A stretch of 64,000 nt of DNA from Burkholderia sp. Bp8963 (lineage in GTDB: Bacteria; Pseudomonadota; Gammaproteobacteria; Burkholderiales; Burkholderiaceae): assembly GCF_003854275.1 (NCBI RefSeq), contig NZ_QTQP01000005.1, forward strand, positions 161,925 to 225,924. Reading direction: 5' to 3'. Every line of letters starts with the position of its first letter. The stretch's first letter is position 1. The notes beneath the pieces were generated by a model. The model did not search any database. It saw only the letters and a list, made by a program, of their open reading frames with translations, and had not been told where the DNA came from. Position numbers and translations under genes: made by a program. Positions 45,591 through 55,627 of the stretch are shown piece by piece.

Positions 45591-45604
45591 TTGATACGTA
45601 TCAA
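45591..45604. promoter_or_regulatory. Perfect FNR/ANR-type box
   Basis: TTGATACGTATCAA matches the FNR/ANR consensus TTGAT-N4-ATCAA exactly and is fully palindromic. It lies 105 bp before the DUF2905 start, about 40 bp upstream of an AT-rich stretch (AAATATATG) that could be a -10 box, and 96 bp before the divergent helix-hairpin-helix gene. Oxygen-dependent control of the DUF2905-CapA pair is inferred. Confidence 0.6.
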
Positions 45605-45708
45605 AGGCAAACGTTGCACGGGTTCGTGCCCCGAAATATATGCACGCGTTCCCGATGGGCGCCGTGCGGCGTTACGCTGTGTGCGGGATCCGACGCAGGA
45701 GGGCGGCG

Positions 45709-45909
45709 ATGCAACGGGTGCTTTTGATCTGCGGAATGCTGCTGATCGCGGCGGGCCTCGGCTGGCGCTGGCTTTCCCGGATTCCGTTCGGCCGGTTGCC
45801 GGGCGACATCCATGTCGTGCGCGACGGGTTCAGCTTCTACTTTCCATTCGCGACCTGCGGGCTGCTGTCGGCTGCACTGACGGTGCTGGTCTGGCTGCTG
45901 CGGCGATGA
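45709..45909 (+). CDS. DUF2905 family small membrane protein
   Basis: A 66-residue protein starting MQRVLLICGMLLIAAGLGW with AGGAGGG upstream. It has the DUF2905 pattern: a first helix, LSRIPFGRLPGDIHVVRDGFSFYFPFATC, then a second helix ending in VWLLRR. Function unknown. Its stop overlaps the CapA-type gene start (ATGA), so the two are coupled. Confidence 0.93.
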   Translation: MQRVLLICGMLLIAAGLGWRWLSRIPFGRLPGDIHVVRDGFSFYFPFATCGLLSAALTVLVWLLRR

Positions 45910-47042
45910 ACGACACGCGCGGCGCGCGGCCGCCGGCCTGCGCGCGACTGTTCCTGTGCGGCGACGTGATGACGGGGCGCGGCATCGACCAGATCCTGCC
46001 GCATCCGGGTGATCCGCGCCTGTTCGAGCCCGTGTGCGGTTCGGCGCGCGACTACGTGCGGCTCGCCGAACAGGAAAACGGCCGGCTGCCTGCGCATCGC
46101 GACGAGGCGTACCCGTGGGGCGACGCGCTCGCCGAGCTCGAGCGCGTGCGGCCCGACGCGCGGATCGTCAATCTCGAGACGGCCGTGACCACGAGCGACG
46201 ACCGCTGGCCCGGCAAGTCGGTGCTGTACCGGATGCACCCCGGCAACGTCGGCTGTCTGATGCGCGCGCAGGTCGACTGCTGCGTGCTCGCGAACAACCA
46301 CACGCTGGACTGGGGCCATGCGGGCCTCGACGAGACCTGCGCGACGCTCGCGCGCGCCGGCATTGCGACGGCGGGCGCGGGACGCGACGCGGCGCAGGCC
46401 GCCGCGCCGGCGATCGTCGAATGCGCAAGCGGAGCGCGGGTGCGGGTTGCCGCGTTCGTGACGGCCAGCGCCGGGGCGCCCGCCGGATGGGCCGCACGCG
46501 CGACGCACGGCGGCGTGAACGTGCTCGCCGATCTGTCGCCCGCGCGGGCCGACGCAATCGGCCGCCGGCTTGCGGATGCGCGGCGCGCGGCCGGCGACGT
46601 GAACGTCGTCTCGCTGCACTGGGGCGGCAACTGGGGCTACGCGGCGAGCGCCGACGAGCGCGTGTTCGCGCAGCGGCTGATCGACACGGGCGGGGTCGAC
46701 GTCGTGTATGGCCATTCGTCCCATCACATCAGGGGCCTCGAGCGGTATCGCGGCCGGCTGATCCTGTACGGCTGCGGCGACTTCCTGAACGACTATGAAG
46801 GGATCGGCGGCTATCGCGCGTGGCGGCCGGAGCTCGCACTGATGTATTTCCCGCTCGTCGACACGCACAGCGGCGCGCTCGGCGATCTGTTCATGGTGCC
46901 GATGCAGATCCGCCAGTTGAGCGTGCGCCGTGCGCCGGAGGAGGGCGTCGCGTGGCTGGCCGATACGCTCGAGCGCGAAAGCGCGGTGTTCGGCACGCAC
47001 GTGCACGTCGACGCGGCCGGCAGGCTGGTGTTGCGGGATTGA
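45906..47042 (+). CDS. CapA-family metallophosphoesterase-like protein
   Basis: A 378-residue protein of the CapA/PgsA-like family (poly-gamma-glutamate capsule protein family, calcineurin-like fold). Motifs are FLCGDVMTGRGIDQIL (metal-binding Asp), VNLETAVTTSDDRWPGK, LANNHTLDWGHAGLDET, HWGGNWGYAAS and the C-terminal VYGHSSHHIRGLE, which supply the expected Asp, Asn and His metal ligands. No signal peptide is visible, so it may be cytoplasmic. Family members are often annotated as capsule synthesis proteins, but activity here is unproven. Overlaps DUF2905 and converges, 12 bp away, on the sigma factor gene. Confidence 0.9.
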   Translation: MNDTRGARPPACARLFLCGDVMTGRGIDQILPHPGDPRLFEPVCGSARDYVRLAEQENGRLPAHRDEAYPWGDALAELERVRPDARIVNLETAVTTSDDRWPGKSVLYRMHPGNVGCLMRAQVDCCVLANNHTLDWGHAGLDETCATLARAGIATAGAGRDAAQAAAPAIVECASGARVRVAAFVTASAGAPAGWAARATHGGVNVLADLSPARADAIGRRLADARRAAGDVNVVSLHWGGNWGYAASADERVFAQRLIDTGGVDVVYGHSSHHIRGLERYRGRLILYGCGDFLNDYEGIGGYRAWRPELALMYFPLVDTHSGALGDLFMVPMQIRQLSVRRAPEEGVAWLADTLERESAVFGTHVHVDAAGRLVLRD

Positions 47043-47054
47043 TGCGAGGCGGCA

Positions 47055-48578
47055 TCACATGTCGAGAAACGTATGCGCGTCCTCGGCCGCCTCGGATTCG
47101 CGCAATGCCGCGAGTGCGCGCCGTTCGATCTGGCGCACGCGTTCGCGCGACATGCCGGCCTGCTTCGCGATCGACTCGTAGGTGTCCGGCTCCGCGCCGT
47201 CGATGCCGAAGCGCCGGCGCAGCACGTCAGCCTCGAGCGGCGTGACCGACTTCAGCAGCGCGGCGACGCAATCGCGCAGGCGCGCATCGGCAAGCGTGTC
47301 GAACGGGCTGAGCGCCGCGCGATCCTCGATCATTTCGCCGAGCCCGACGTCGGCATCGGGCAGCGGCGTGTCGAGCGACACCGGTTCGCCCGGCAGCGCG
47401 AGCAGCGTGCGCAGCTTGTCCTCGGTGAGGCCGCTTTCGGCCGCGAGCTGTGCGGGCGTTGCCTTGCGGCCGGTGCGCTGGTGCAGGCGCTGCGCGGTGC
47501 GCTTGACCTTGTGAACCTGATCGCCGACGTGCACCGGCAGGCGAATCGTCCGCGCCCGTTCCGCCACTGCGCGCGCAACCGCCTGGCGAATCCACCACGT
47601 CGCGTAGGTCGAGAACTTGAAGCCGCGGCGATATTCGAACTTCTCGATCGCGCGCAGCAGGCCGATGCTGCCGTCCTGGACGAGATCGGACAGGTCGACG
47701 CCGCGGTTCGCATACTTGCGGGCGACCGACAGCACGAGGCGCAGGTTGGCCTCGAGCATCCGGCGCGTCGCGTCGTGCATCGTGCGTTGGCCGTTGCACA
47801 ACGCGGCGGCCAGCGCGTGCCGCGTGACTGCGTCGAGCAGCACCGGGTCGGCGTCCGGCGTCGCACCGCCGTGTGCGGTCGACGCGGCCAGCGCGTGCAG
47901 GATCCGGCACGCGTTTTCGAGTCCCGCAGCCGGCCATGCAATCGTGTCGAGCCGTGCCGCGAGCCGGCGCTGGGCGTTTCGGTATCCTGCCGATTGGCAG
48001 CCCTCCGCGTGCAGCGCGCGGCGTACTGCGGCGACGGCCTTGCGCAGCGCAGCCAGCGTGACGGCAGCCGGCGTATCGGTGTCGTCGCCGGCCGGCGCGA
48101 GGCTGCCGTAATGCGCGAGCAGAGCGTCGGCGGCGGCCGGGCAGCCGGCGAGCGCGTGCAGCAGCTGGCGGCGGCCGGCCTCGATTTCGCGGGCGAGCGC
48201 GATTTCGTCGTCGTGCGTCAGCAGCGGCACCGCATGCATGCGGTGCAGGTAGACGGCGAGCGGGTCGGTCGACGCACGCGCACCGCGTGCAATGTCGTCG
48301 AGCAGCGCGCTGCTTTCGTCGAGTGCATCGCGATCGATGTCGACGGCGGCGGTTTCGGCGAACGGCGCCGGCTGCGGCCGTTCGTCGAGCACCGCGATGC
48401 CGAGATCCGCGAGCGCGGCGTGCACTGCGTCGAGCGCTTCCGCGGTATCGCGGCCGGCCGGCAGCGCGTCGATCAGGTCGGCGTGAATCAGGTAGCCCTG
48501 TTCGCTGGCGAGCGCCAGCAGGCGGGCAATCGTGTCGGGAGAATCGTCCGCGCGTGGCGCGCGGCCTGGCGTGTCCAT
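47055..48578 (-). CDS. RpoD-like sigma-70 family sigma factor (extra copy)
   Basis: A 507-residue sigma factor starting [19 protein letters not shown]. It retains a region 1.1-like N-terminus ([18 protein letters not shown]...[10 protein letters not shown]), region 1.2 ([21 protein letters not shown], about residue 105), an Ala-rich non-conserved stretch, region 2 ([45 protein letters not shown]), region 3 and region 4 ([26 protein letters not shown]). Region 1.1 marks a primary-type factor, yet it is shorter than housekeeping RpoD (over 600 in this genus) and differs in region 2.4 flanks. Probably an alternative, paralogous RpoD with overlapping promoter use. Confidence 0.88.
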   Translation of the reverse strand: MDTPGRAPRADDSPDTIARLLALASEQGYLIHADLIDALPAGRDTAEALDAVHAALADLGIAVLDERPQPAPFAETAAVDIDRDALDESSALLDDIARGARASTDPLAVYLHRMHAVPLLTHDDEIALAREIEAGRRQLLHALAGCPAAADALLAHYGSLAPAGDDTDTPAAVTLAALRKAVAAVRRALHAEGCQSAGYRNAQRRLAARLDTIAWPAAGLENACRILHALAASTAHGGATPDADPVLLDAVTRHALAAALCNGQRTMHDATRRMLEANLRLVLSVARKYANRGVDLSDLVQDGSIGLLRAIEKFEYRRGFKFSTYATWWIRQAVARAVAERARTIRLPVHVGDQVHKVKRTAQRLHQRTGRKATPAQLAAESGLTEDKLRTLLALPGEPVSLDTPLPDADVGLGEMIEDRAALSPFDTLADARLRDCVAALLKSVTPLEADVLRRRFGIDGAEPDTYESIAKQAGMSRERVRQIERRALAALRESEAAEDAHTFLDM

Positions 48579-48955
48579 GTCGCTGGCGGCCTGGGCCGCT
48601 GTCCTGCTGTGGCGGGCTTGCGTCCGCCGGGGCCGGCTGCCGGGGAATCGCGGACGCCCGTCCGCGCCAGCACGCCTGATGTCCACCAGAATGAGGCTTG
48701 CAGCGTCGCTTTCAATGGGCCGAAACCCGCATGCCGGACCGATCCGTCATGTGCCGAACGGGATAACGCGGGCTTTGACACGGTGTCCGGCGGTCGGCGC
48801 ACCCTGTATCGGCGAAGCGGGTGCACGTTCGTTCGTTGAATGAAACAAACAGTAACGGATCATACGTCCCGAAATGTGCGGGAAGCATAAGCTAGAGTCG
48901 TAGGCTCGCGCCGGTTGGCGCGGTGCCGATCTGGCCGGAGCGTGAGGTGAACCCG
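48579..48955. other. Divergent intergenic region between the sigma factor and lipoprotein genes
   Basis: The 377 bp hold no supportable gene. A TTGACA at 48774-48779 and AT-rich DNA at 48840-48900 (with GTTCGTTGAATGAAAC) suggest promoters for the plus-strand lipoprotein gene; I could not fix a -10 box with correct spacing. Confidence 0.35.
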
Positions 48956-49354
48956 ATGTCCGCATTGACGCCCGCCGCCTGCGGGTTGGCTGCGCTGGTG
49001 CTCGGCGGTTGCTATTACACGAGCCCGTACGGCTACGCGCCGTACTATGCGCCGGGGCCGGTCACTTATTCGCAGGCGCCCGTGACATCGGGCAGCCAAA
49101 CCACGCCACCGGGCGCGACGACGACCGACGAAGCGGTGCCTGTTTACGCCGGCCCCGTCTACCCGGCATATCCGCCGTATCCGTATTACTACCCGCCGTA
49201 CTATCCGGGCTGGTACGACTGTTGCTGGCCGCCGGTCGCGATCGGGTTCGGCTTCGGATTCGGCGGCGGACGGCATTTCCATGGCCACGGTGGCGGCGGA
49301 CACTTCGGCCGTCCGCCGATGGGCGGGCATTTCGGCGGCGGGCACCGACACTGA
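48956..49354 (+). CDS. Low-complexity Tyr/Pro/Gly/His-rich lipoprotein
   Basis: A 132-residue lipoprotein starting MSALTPAACGLAALVLGGCYY with GAGGTGA 6 nt upstream. The lipobox is LGGC (Cys19), so the mature protein is membrane-anchored. The rest is low-complexity: a Tyr/Pro region (YPAYPPYPYYYPPYYPGWYD), a Cys pair and a Gly/His tail (GGRHFHGHGGGGHFG), suggestive of metal binding or of a cell-envelope matrix protein. No function known. Followed 125 bp later by another secreted protein with a similar His/Gly-rich character. Confidence 0.82.
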   Translation: MSALTPAACGLAALVLGGCYYTSPYGYAPYYAPGPVTYSQAPVTSGSQTTPPGATTTDEAVPVYAGPVYPAYPPYPYYYPPYYPGWYDCCWPPVAIGFGFGFGGGRHFHGHGGGGHFGRPPMGGHFGGGHRH

Positions 49355-49479
49355 GCCGCAGGCGACGTTGGCGCGACCGTGCGCCACCGGATGTCGCGCA
49401 ACGCAACGCCGTGTCGGCTGTGGCCGATGCGACAGGCGTTGACGCAGCGGGCGCCCGCGCCGCCGTGCAGGAGAACATC

Positions 49480-50352
49480 ATGAGAAACACGATCGTGCGC
49501 TGCATCTGCATCGCGCTGCTCGGTCTGCTGGCATTGCCGGGTATGGCGAATGCGCAGACCGCGGCGTACACGAACGCGCCGGCCAACCTGCGTGCCGGCC
49601 CGGCGGAGGACTATCCGCTCGTCGCGCAGATTCCGGAGGACACGATGGTGTCCGTGATCGGCTGCGTCAGCGACTACACGTGGTGCGACGTCGCGCTGCC
49701 GGGGTTGCGCGGCTGGATCTACGCGGGGCTGCTCGACTATCCGTATCAGGGAGGCTACGAGCCGCTGCTCGACTACGGGGCCGACCTTGGCTTCCCGGTC
49801 GTCGTGTTCGCGATCGGGCCGTACTGGGACAACTTCTATCGCGACCGGCCATGGTTTCATGACCGCGACCGCTTCATGCATCACCGCGCGGAGCCGCGAC
49901 TCGGCCCGGGCGGCGTCCCGCCCGGACGCGGCCACCCGCAGATCGGCGAGCCGATGCCGGGCGGCGTAGCGCCGGGCGTGGGCGGCAGGCCGGGCGAGCA
50001 CGGCGGGCATGAAGGGCATGAAGGGCACGACGCACGGCCGTCGGCAACGCGCGGTGGCTGGAACGGCGCCATCCGCACGCCGGCACCGGCGCCGATGCCG
50101 CAGTCCGGCGGAAACATGCGCGCGCCGGGTCCGCCAGCGGTAATGCATGCGCCTAACCCGTCGGCCCAGATGCATGCGCCGAACCCGCCGGCCGTGATGC
50201 ATGCGCCGGCGCCCAACGGCGGCGCGGTCGTCGTGATGCCGCCGCCGGGCCATCAGGGCGGTGGTGGCGGTGAGCGCGGCAGCTTCGGCGGCCGACAAGG
50301 CGGCGGGGGCGGAGGCGGCGGCGCCCACGGCGGCGAGTTCCGGCACGAGTGA
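49480..50352 (+). CDS. Secreted SH3b-domain protein with repetitive C-terminus
   Basis: A 290-residue protein with a signal peptide (MRNTIVRCICIALLGLLALP, cut near ANAQ-TAAY). A bacterial SH3 domain follows at residues 27-85 (NLRAGPAEDYPLVAQIPEDTMVSVIGC and GLRGWIYAGLLDYPYQG), usually a wall- or ligand-binding module. The second half is low-complexity: EHGGHEGHEGHD, then three MHAPNP/MHAPAP repeats and a Gly-rich end (GGRQGGGGGGGGAHGGEF). GGAG lies upstream of the ATG. It forms a pair with the lipoprotein gene upstream; function unknown. Confidence 0.85.
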   Translation: MRNTIVRCICIALLGLLALPGMANAQTAAYTNAPANLRAGPAEDYPLVAQIPEDTMVSVIGCVSDYTWCDVALPGLRGWIYAGLLDYPYQGGYEPLLDYGADLGFPVVVFAIGPYWDNFYRDRPWFHDRDRFMHHRAEPRLGPGGVPPGRGHPQIGEPMPGGVAPGVGGRPGEHGGHEGHEGHDARPSATRGGWNGAIRTPAPAPMPQSGGNMRAPGPPAVMHAPNPSAQMHAPNPPAVMHAPAPNGGAVVVMPPPGHQGGGGGERGSFGGRQGGGGGGGGAHGGEFRHE

Positions 50353-50390
50353 CGCCGGACGGGCTCGATATCACACGCGTGGAACCCGCG

Positions 50391-50942
50391 TTACAACATC
50401 CGCGCCAACACGCCGTCCTTCATGAAGAACCGATGCGCGAGCGCTGCGCACGCGTGCAGCCCGATCAGGATCGCGAGCGCGGTGGCCCACGCGCTGTGCA
50501 ATTCGCCGATCGATGCGCCAAGCGAGTGCGGCGCGGCGATCGTCGGCAGTGTCAGCCAGTGGCCGACGCCGACCTGCCAGGTGCGGCCGTTCGAGTTCAG
50601 CCAGCCGAGCAGCGGCACCGCGATCAGCGACGCATACAGCAGCTTGTGCGTGACGTTCGCCACGAACGCGAGCGCCGGGTGCTGCTCGACCGGCGCGATC
50701 GGCCGGCGCGCGCCGGACCACAGCAGGCGCGGCACCGCAATCAGCAGCAGCAACACGCCGAGATTGACGTGCAGCAGCACAAGCCCCAGCGGCGGCGCGG
50801 TGCCGTGGACGTCCGGCATCGTCCAGCCGAGCGCGAACTGGGCGGCGACCAGCAGCACCATGCACCAGTGGAACAGGCGCGTGAGCCGGTCGTAACGGGC
50901 TGTCTGGCGGGCAATATCGGACGTAGCGGACGTGGCAGACAT
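50391..50942 (-). CDS. Cytochrome b561 family protein
   Basis: A 183-residue inner-membrane di-haem cytochrome of the bacterial b561 (CybB) type, an electron carrier that may pass electrons from quinol. Four helices are visible, with candidate haem-ligand His residues in RLFHWCMVLL (helix 1), LLHVNLGVLLLL (helix 2) and, near the end, LHSAWATALAILIGLHACAAL (helix 4). Length fits the family (about 175-190). It stands alone, convergent with the SH3 gene. Confidence 0.93.
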   Translation of the reverse strand: MSATSATSDIARQTARYDRLTRLFHWCMVLLVAAQFALGWTMPDVHGTAPPLGLVLLHVNLGVLLLLIAVPRLLWSGARRPIAPVEQHPALAFVANVTHKLLYASLIAVPLLGWLNSNGRTWQVGVGHWLTLPTIAAPHSLGASIGELHSAWATALAILIGLHACAALAHRFFMKDGVLARML

Positions 50943-51086
50943 GGCGGACTCTTCTGACGAATGTGGGGCGCGGCGGTCGATGCGGCCCTGAACGAGGGCC
51001 GGACTGCCGACGCGTCCATCATCGATGCGCGAACCTTATGGGAACGTTAAGGGGGAACGTTAAGGTGCCGGCGCCGCGCGCGCGCA

Positions 51087-52106
51087 TCAATCGAGCAGCG
51101 TCATGATTTCGTCATACAACGGCCGCGGCACGAGCACACCATGCGCGATGCTGCGCGCGCGGGCGTCGAAGCGCCGTTGCGACGGCAGGCGCGCGCCTTG
51201 CGCGACGATCGATTCGAGCACCCGTTCGCCGCGCGCGAGCCCCGCGTCGAGATCGTCGCCGAGGAACACCTTCGGGTCGAACGCGATCACGAGCTCGCCA
51301 TGACACGGTGTCGCGCCGACACCTTCGTCGAATGCCATCGACTCCTGGCTCGTCATGTCGCCGATCAGCGCGCCGCCGAGCAGCTCGACCATCGCCGCGA
51401 GTGCCGAGCCCTTGTGGCCGCCGAACGTGCGCATCGCGCCCTGCAGCGCGGCCTTCGGATCGGTTGTCGGCTGGCCGTCCGCATCGATTGCCCAGTGCGG
51501 CGGAATCGGCTTGCCTTGCTTCGCGTGCAGCTCGATGTCGCCGCGCGCGATCGCGCTCGTTGCGAAATCGAACACGAACGGCACGCCGCCCGGCCGCGGC
51601 CACGCGAATGCGATCGGATTGGTGCCGAACACGGGCTGGTTGCAGCCTTCCGGCGCGACCCAGCTATGGCTCGGGTTCATCGCGATGCCGGCGAGACCAG
51701 TGGCTGCGATCGCCTCGACTTCTGGCCACAGTGCCGAGAAGTGGTAGCAATTGTTGATCGCCAACGCCGCGATGCCGTGCTGCTTCGCCATGTCGACCAG
51801 CACCGGCAGGCCCGTCTCGAAGCTCAGCAGCGAAAAGCCGCGATGTGCGTCGACCGCGACGATCGACGACGACAGCCGGCGCAGCGTCGGCACCGCCTGC
51901 GGATCGACCTTGCCTTTCTTCAGCGAGCGCACGCAGACGAGCAGCCGGTACACGCCGTGCGAATGGCATTCGTCGCGCTGGCCTTGCGTGATCACGTTCG
52001 CGATCGCGCGCGCATGCGCGTCGGACATCCCGTGGCGGGTCAGCACGCGCAGCGCGAGCGCGTACACGTCATCGAGCGACAGGACGACTTCGTTCGCGTC
52101 AGACAT
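51087..52106 (-). CDS. Ldh/MDH2-family oxidoreductase, probable delta-1-pyrroline-2-carboxylate reductase
   Basis: A 339-residue NAD(P)H enzyme of the malate/L-lactate dehydrogenase-like (Ldh/DpkA) family. Motifs are [11 protein letters not shown] (substrate-binding and catalytic His region), [30 protein letters not shown] and the late [19 protein letters not shown]. In hydroxyproline clusters such proteins (LhpD/DpkA type) reduce delta-1-pyrroline-2-carboxylate to L-proline, which fits here, but a different 2-keto acid or imine substrate cannot be excluded. It overlaps the aldehyde dehydrogenase gene by 8 bp and ends the minus-strand transcript. Confidence 0.85.
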   Translation of the reverse strand: MSDANEVVLSLDDVYALALRVLTRHGMSDAHARAIANVITQGQRDECHSHGVYRLLVCVRSLKKGKVDPQAVPTLRRLSSSIVAVDAHRGFSLLSFETGLPVLVDMAKQHGIAALAINNCYHFSALWPEVEAIAATGLAGIAMNPSHSWVAPEGCNQPVFGTNPIAFAWPRPGGVPFVFDFATSAIARGDIELHAKQGKPIPPHWAIDADGQPTTDPKAALQGAMRTFGGHKGSALAAMVELLGGALIGDMTSQESMAFDEGVGATPCHGELVIAFDPKVFLGDDLDAGLARGERVLESIVAQGARLPSQRRFDARARSIAHGVLVPRPLYDEIMTLLD

Positions 52107-53694
52107 CTTGAGTCTCCTTCGGCAGGACCATCACCCCGTCGATCCGCTGCGCGACGTGCAGCGGATTGCCGTCACGGATCGCCGCCGGCAGCAGTGCGGC
52201 CGGCACGTCCTGATACGAGACGGGCCGCAGGAAGCGCTCGATCGCGCGCGCGCCGACCGACGTCGTGCGCGTGTCGGACGTCGCCGGGAACGGGCCGCCG
52301 TGCACCATGGCATGCCCGACCTCGACGCCGGTGCCGAAGCCGTTGACGAGGATGCGGCCGGCCTTGCGCTCGAGCGTCGGCAGCAGCTTCGCGAACAGCG
52401 GTGCGTCGCCGTCGGCGAGATGCGCGGCGATCGTCAACTGGCCTTCGAGCGACTTCAGTACGCGGTGCAGCGTGTCGGCGTCCGGGCAGCGGACGATCAG
52501 CGATGTGGGGCCGAACACTTCGTCGCGCAGTTCGGGGCGCGCGATGAACGCATCGGCAGACGTCGCGAACAGTGCTGCGCGCGCCTGGAAGCGGTCGCCT
52601 TCGACGCCTTCGGCGAGCGTGTCGATTGCGTCATGCGCGCGCAGCTTTGCGACGCCTTCGGCATAGCTCGCGTGGATGTGTGGCGTCAGCATCGTCTGCG
52701 CCGCAGCCGTGCGGACGGCGTGAGTAGCGGCGGCTTCGAATGCGCGCAGCGCGGGCCCGTCGATGCCGAGCACGAGGCCCGGATTCGTGCAGAACTGGCC
52801 GGCGCCGAGCGTCAGCGACGCGACGAACTGTTGCGCGATCGCATCGTGCCGCGCGTCGAGCGCGTCGGGCAGCAGCAGTACGGGGTTGATCGAGCTCATT
52901 TCCGCATAGACGGGAATCGGCTCGTCGCGCGTGGCCGCGATATGCATCAGCGCGACGCCGCCGCGGCGCGAGCCGGTGAAGCCGACCGCCTTGATGCGCG
53001 GATCGGCGACGAGTGCCTGGCCGATCTCGCGCGACGCGTCGAACAGCAGCGAGAACACGCCATCCGGCAGCCCGCATTCACGCACCGCCTGCTGGATCGC
53101 GCGGCCGACGAGCTCCGACGTGCCCGGATGCGCGGAATGCGCCTTGACGATCACCGGGCAGCCGGCCGCGAGCGCGGACGCCGTATCGCCGCCCGCGACC
53201 GAAAACGCGAGCGGGAAGTTCGACGCGCCGAACACGGCAACCGGCCCGATCGCGACGTTGCGCAGCCGCAGGTCGACGCGCGGCAGCGGCTTGCGGTCGG
53301 GGCGGGCCGGGTCGATGCGCGCATCGACAAACCCGCCGTCGCGCACGAGCGACGCGAACAGCCCGAGCTGGCCGACCGTGCGGCCGCGCTCGCCTTCGAT
53401 GCGTGCGCGCGGCAGCCCCGATTCGGCGACGCAGCGCTCGATCAGTTCGTCGCCGAGCGCCATGATGTTGCGGCCGATTGCTTCGAGAAACGCTGCGCGC
53501 GCTTCCGGGCTCGTCTCGCGATACGTGTCGAACGCGTCGTCGGCGAGCGCGCAGGCCGTCTCCAGATCGTGCAGGCTCGCGCCGCCGAACGCGGGTTCGA
53601 GCCGTTCGCCGGTCGCGGCGGCGATCGCGTGGAGGGTGCCGTTCTGCCCGGTGACGGCAGCGGAGCCGATCAAAAGCTGACCTGTGAGTCGCAT
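52099..53694 (-). CDS. lhpG: 2-Oxoglutarate semialdehyde (2,5-dioxovalerate) dehydrogenase
   Basis: Final enzyme of the hydroxyproline pathway, oxidising alpha-ketoglutarate semialdehyde to 2-oxoglutarate with NAD(P)+. The 531-residue aldehyde dehydrogenase starts [16 protein letters not shown] with GGAGAA before the ATG. It has [29 protein letters not shown] (Rossmann region), [18 protein letters not shown] with the general base Glu, and the catalytic Cys in [11 protein letters not shown]. This sequence style ([15 protein letters not shown]) is that of ketoglutarate semialdehyde dehydrogenases. It overlaps the Ldh-type gene and follows the permease gene by 71 bp. Confidence 0.93.
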   Translation of the reverse strand: MRLTGQLLIGSAAVTGQNGTLHAIAAATGERLEPAFGGASLHDLETACALADDAFDTYRETSPEARAAFLEAIGRNIMALGDELIERCVAESGLPRARIEGERGRTVGQLGLFASLVRDGGFVDARIDPARPDRKPLPRVDLRLRNVAIGPVAVFGASNFPLAFSVAGGDTASALAAGCPVIVKAHSAHPGTSELVGRAIQQAVRECGLPDGVFSLLFDASREIGQALVADPRIKAVGFTGSRRGGVALMHIAATRDEPIPVYAEMSSINPVLLLPDALDARHDAIAQQFVASLTLGAGQFCTNPGLVLGIDGPALRAFEAAATHAVRTAAAQTMLTPHIHASYAEGVAKLRAHDAIDTLAEGVEGDRFQARAALFATSADAFIARPELRDEVFGPTSLIVRCPDADTLHRVLKSLEGQLTIAAHLADGDAPLFAKLLPTLERKAGRILVNGFGTGVEVGHAMVHGGPFPATSDTRTTSVGARAIERFLRPVSYQDVPAALLPAAIRDGNPLHVAQRIDGVMVLPKETQDV

Positions 53695-53765
53695 GGTTCT
53701 CCTCGAAAAGTGCGGGCCGGGCGCACGGCCCGGCCAATGGGGAAATGGAAAGGGGGCAGGGCGCG

Positions 53766-55391
53766 TCAGCACTCGTCGTCGTCGAGCTGCAGCTTCGCGG
53801 ACGGCACGCCGGTATGCGCGCCCCAGTAATAGATGACGAGCGCGATCGCCGCGACGGCGAGCGTGTCGTACGGATGCGCGAGCTGGCCCGTGCCGCCGAA
53901 GCCGCCGAAATACGACGCGACGATCATCGCCGCGTAGAACGCGATCAGCCACGCCGACGAACGCACCTGTTCGGCGAGGCTCAGGTGCGCGGTCGGCACC
54001 CAGCGGCGGCACGCGAGATAGACGACGAACATCGCGATCTGCAGGCCGAGCAGCCAGGACACGGTGCTCCAGCCCGACCAGTAGACGATCAGCGCGGCGA
54101 TCACGAACGATGCGGGGCCCGTGATCGCGAACGCGCTTGCACGGAACGGCCGCGGCAGGTCGGGCGCATTGCGGCGCAGCGCTGCGACCGACACCGGCGC
54201 GACCGCGTAGCTGAGCACCAGCGCGGCCGACACGATGTTGATCAGCGCTTCCCACGACGGGAACGGCATCGTCCAGAAAATCGCAAGGCCGAAGGTCAGC
54301 CACAGCCCCGCGCGCGGAATGCCGGACGCTTCGTCGATGCGCGTGAACACCTTGAAGAACGTGCCGGTCTTCGCCCAGCCGTAGACGACGCGCGGCGTCG
54401 CGTTCATGTAGATGTTGCCGCAGCCGCTCGGCGAGATCATCGCGTCGGCGACGACCATCACCGCGAGCCAGCCGACGCCGAGCGCGAGCGCGATGTCGCG
54501 GTACGGCAGCGAGAACGCCTTGCTGACGTCATGCCAGCCGGCGGCGAGCATGCCGGTCGGGATGCTGCCGATGAACGCGATCTGCAGCAGCACGTAGATC
54601 AGCGTCGACAGCAGGATCGACAGGATCAGCGCGATCGGGATCGTGCGCTGCGGATTGCGCACCTCGCTCGCGACCGACACGATCGGCGTGAGCCCGAGGT
54701 ACGCGAAGATGATGCCGCCGGCGGACACCGCCATCTCGATGCCCGGCATGCCGAACGGCGCGAAGCCGTGGATCGTCAGGTTCGCGGGCTTGAAGAACGT
54801 GAACAGCACCGCGATCACCGACAGCGGCACGACGAACTTGAAAATGCTGATGATGTTGTTCGCCTTCGCGAACGTCTTCACGCTCGAATAGTTCAGGTAG
54901 AAGAAGAAACCGAGGAGCGCTGCCTGCACGAGCCAGCCGAGCGTGGTCGGATCGCTCGATCCGACGACGGTCAGGCCCGGAAACCACGCGGCCGCGTACT
55001 GGCGCGCGGCGACGACTTCGATCGCGATCAGGCTCGAAAAGGCGATCAGCGTGATGAAGCCCATCAGGTAGCCGAGCAATGGGCCGTGCGAGAACACCGG
55101 ATAGCGCACGACGCCGCCCGCGCGCGGCAGCGCGGCGCCGAGTTCGCAGTAGACGATGCCGAGCAGCAGCACCGCGAAGCCGCCGAGCAGCCACGAGAAG
55201 ATGCCGGCCGGGCCCGCGATCGTCGATACGTGACTTGCGGCGAACAGCCACCCCGAACCAAAGATGGCGCCGAGACCGATGAACGTGAGGTCGGTCAGCG
55301 ACAGCTGTTTCTTGAACTTGCCGTGACCCGCGTCGGGGTGCGCGGTACGGGAAAGCGGCACGGACGGTTGTGCATTGCCTTGGCCTGGCAT
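53766..55391 (-). CDS. APC-family amino acid permease, probable hydroxyproline/proline importer
   Basis: A 541-residue inner-membrane permease with about 12-14 helices. The APC hallmarks are [15 protein letters not shown] near the N-terminus, [25 protein letters not shown], then [35 protein letters not shown] lies upstream of the ATG. It sits between the deaminase and aldehyde dehydrogenase genes of hydroxyproline catabolism, so uptake of hydroxyproline is likely though specificity cannot be read. Confidence 0.9.
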   Translation of the reverse strand: MPGQGNAQPSVPLSRTAHPDAGHGKFKKQLSLTDLTFIGLGAIFGSGWLFAASHVSTIAGPAGIFSWLLGGFAVLLLGIVYCELGAALPRAGGVVRYPVFSHGPLLGYLMGFITLIAFSSLIAIEVVAARQYAAAWFPGLTVVGSSDPTTLGWLVQAALLGFFFYLNYSSVKTFAKANNIISIFKFVVPLSVIAVLFTFFKPANLTIHGFAPFGMPGIEMAVSAGGIIFAYLGLTPIVSVASEVRNPQRTIPIALILSILLSTLIYVLLQIAFIGSIPTGMLAAGWHDVSKAFSLPYRDIALALGVGWLAVMVVADAMISPSGCGNIYMNATPRVVYGWAKTGTFFKVFTRIDEASGIPRAGLWLTFGLAIFWTMPFPSWEALINIVSAALVLSYAVAPVSVAALRRNAPDLPRPFRASAFAITGPASFVIAALIVYWSGWSTVSWLLGLQIAMFVVYLACRRWVPTAHLSLAEQVRSSAWLIAFYAAMIVASYFGGFGGTGQLAHPYDTLAVAAIALVIYYWGAHTGVPSAKLQLDDDEC

Positions 55392-55627
55392 GGGCTTGTC
55401 TCCTATGGGAATGTCGGCACAGGCGGAAATCGCGCCGCGCTCCGACGGAGCTGCGGCGCGCGCCTGCCGGCCGGCGACGCCCGGTTCGAACGACCGGGGC
55501 GGGCCGCGGGGCGTTCACGCGCGACGCGGGCTGGCGTTGGCGTGAGCGGGCCCGCGCGGGCCATGCCGGACCGGAAGCGGCAGCGGGGCGACGGGCAACG
55601 CCCGCGCCACCGCTGCGGGGAGATCGA

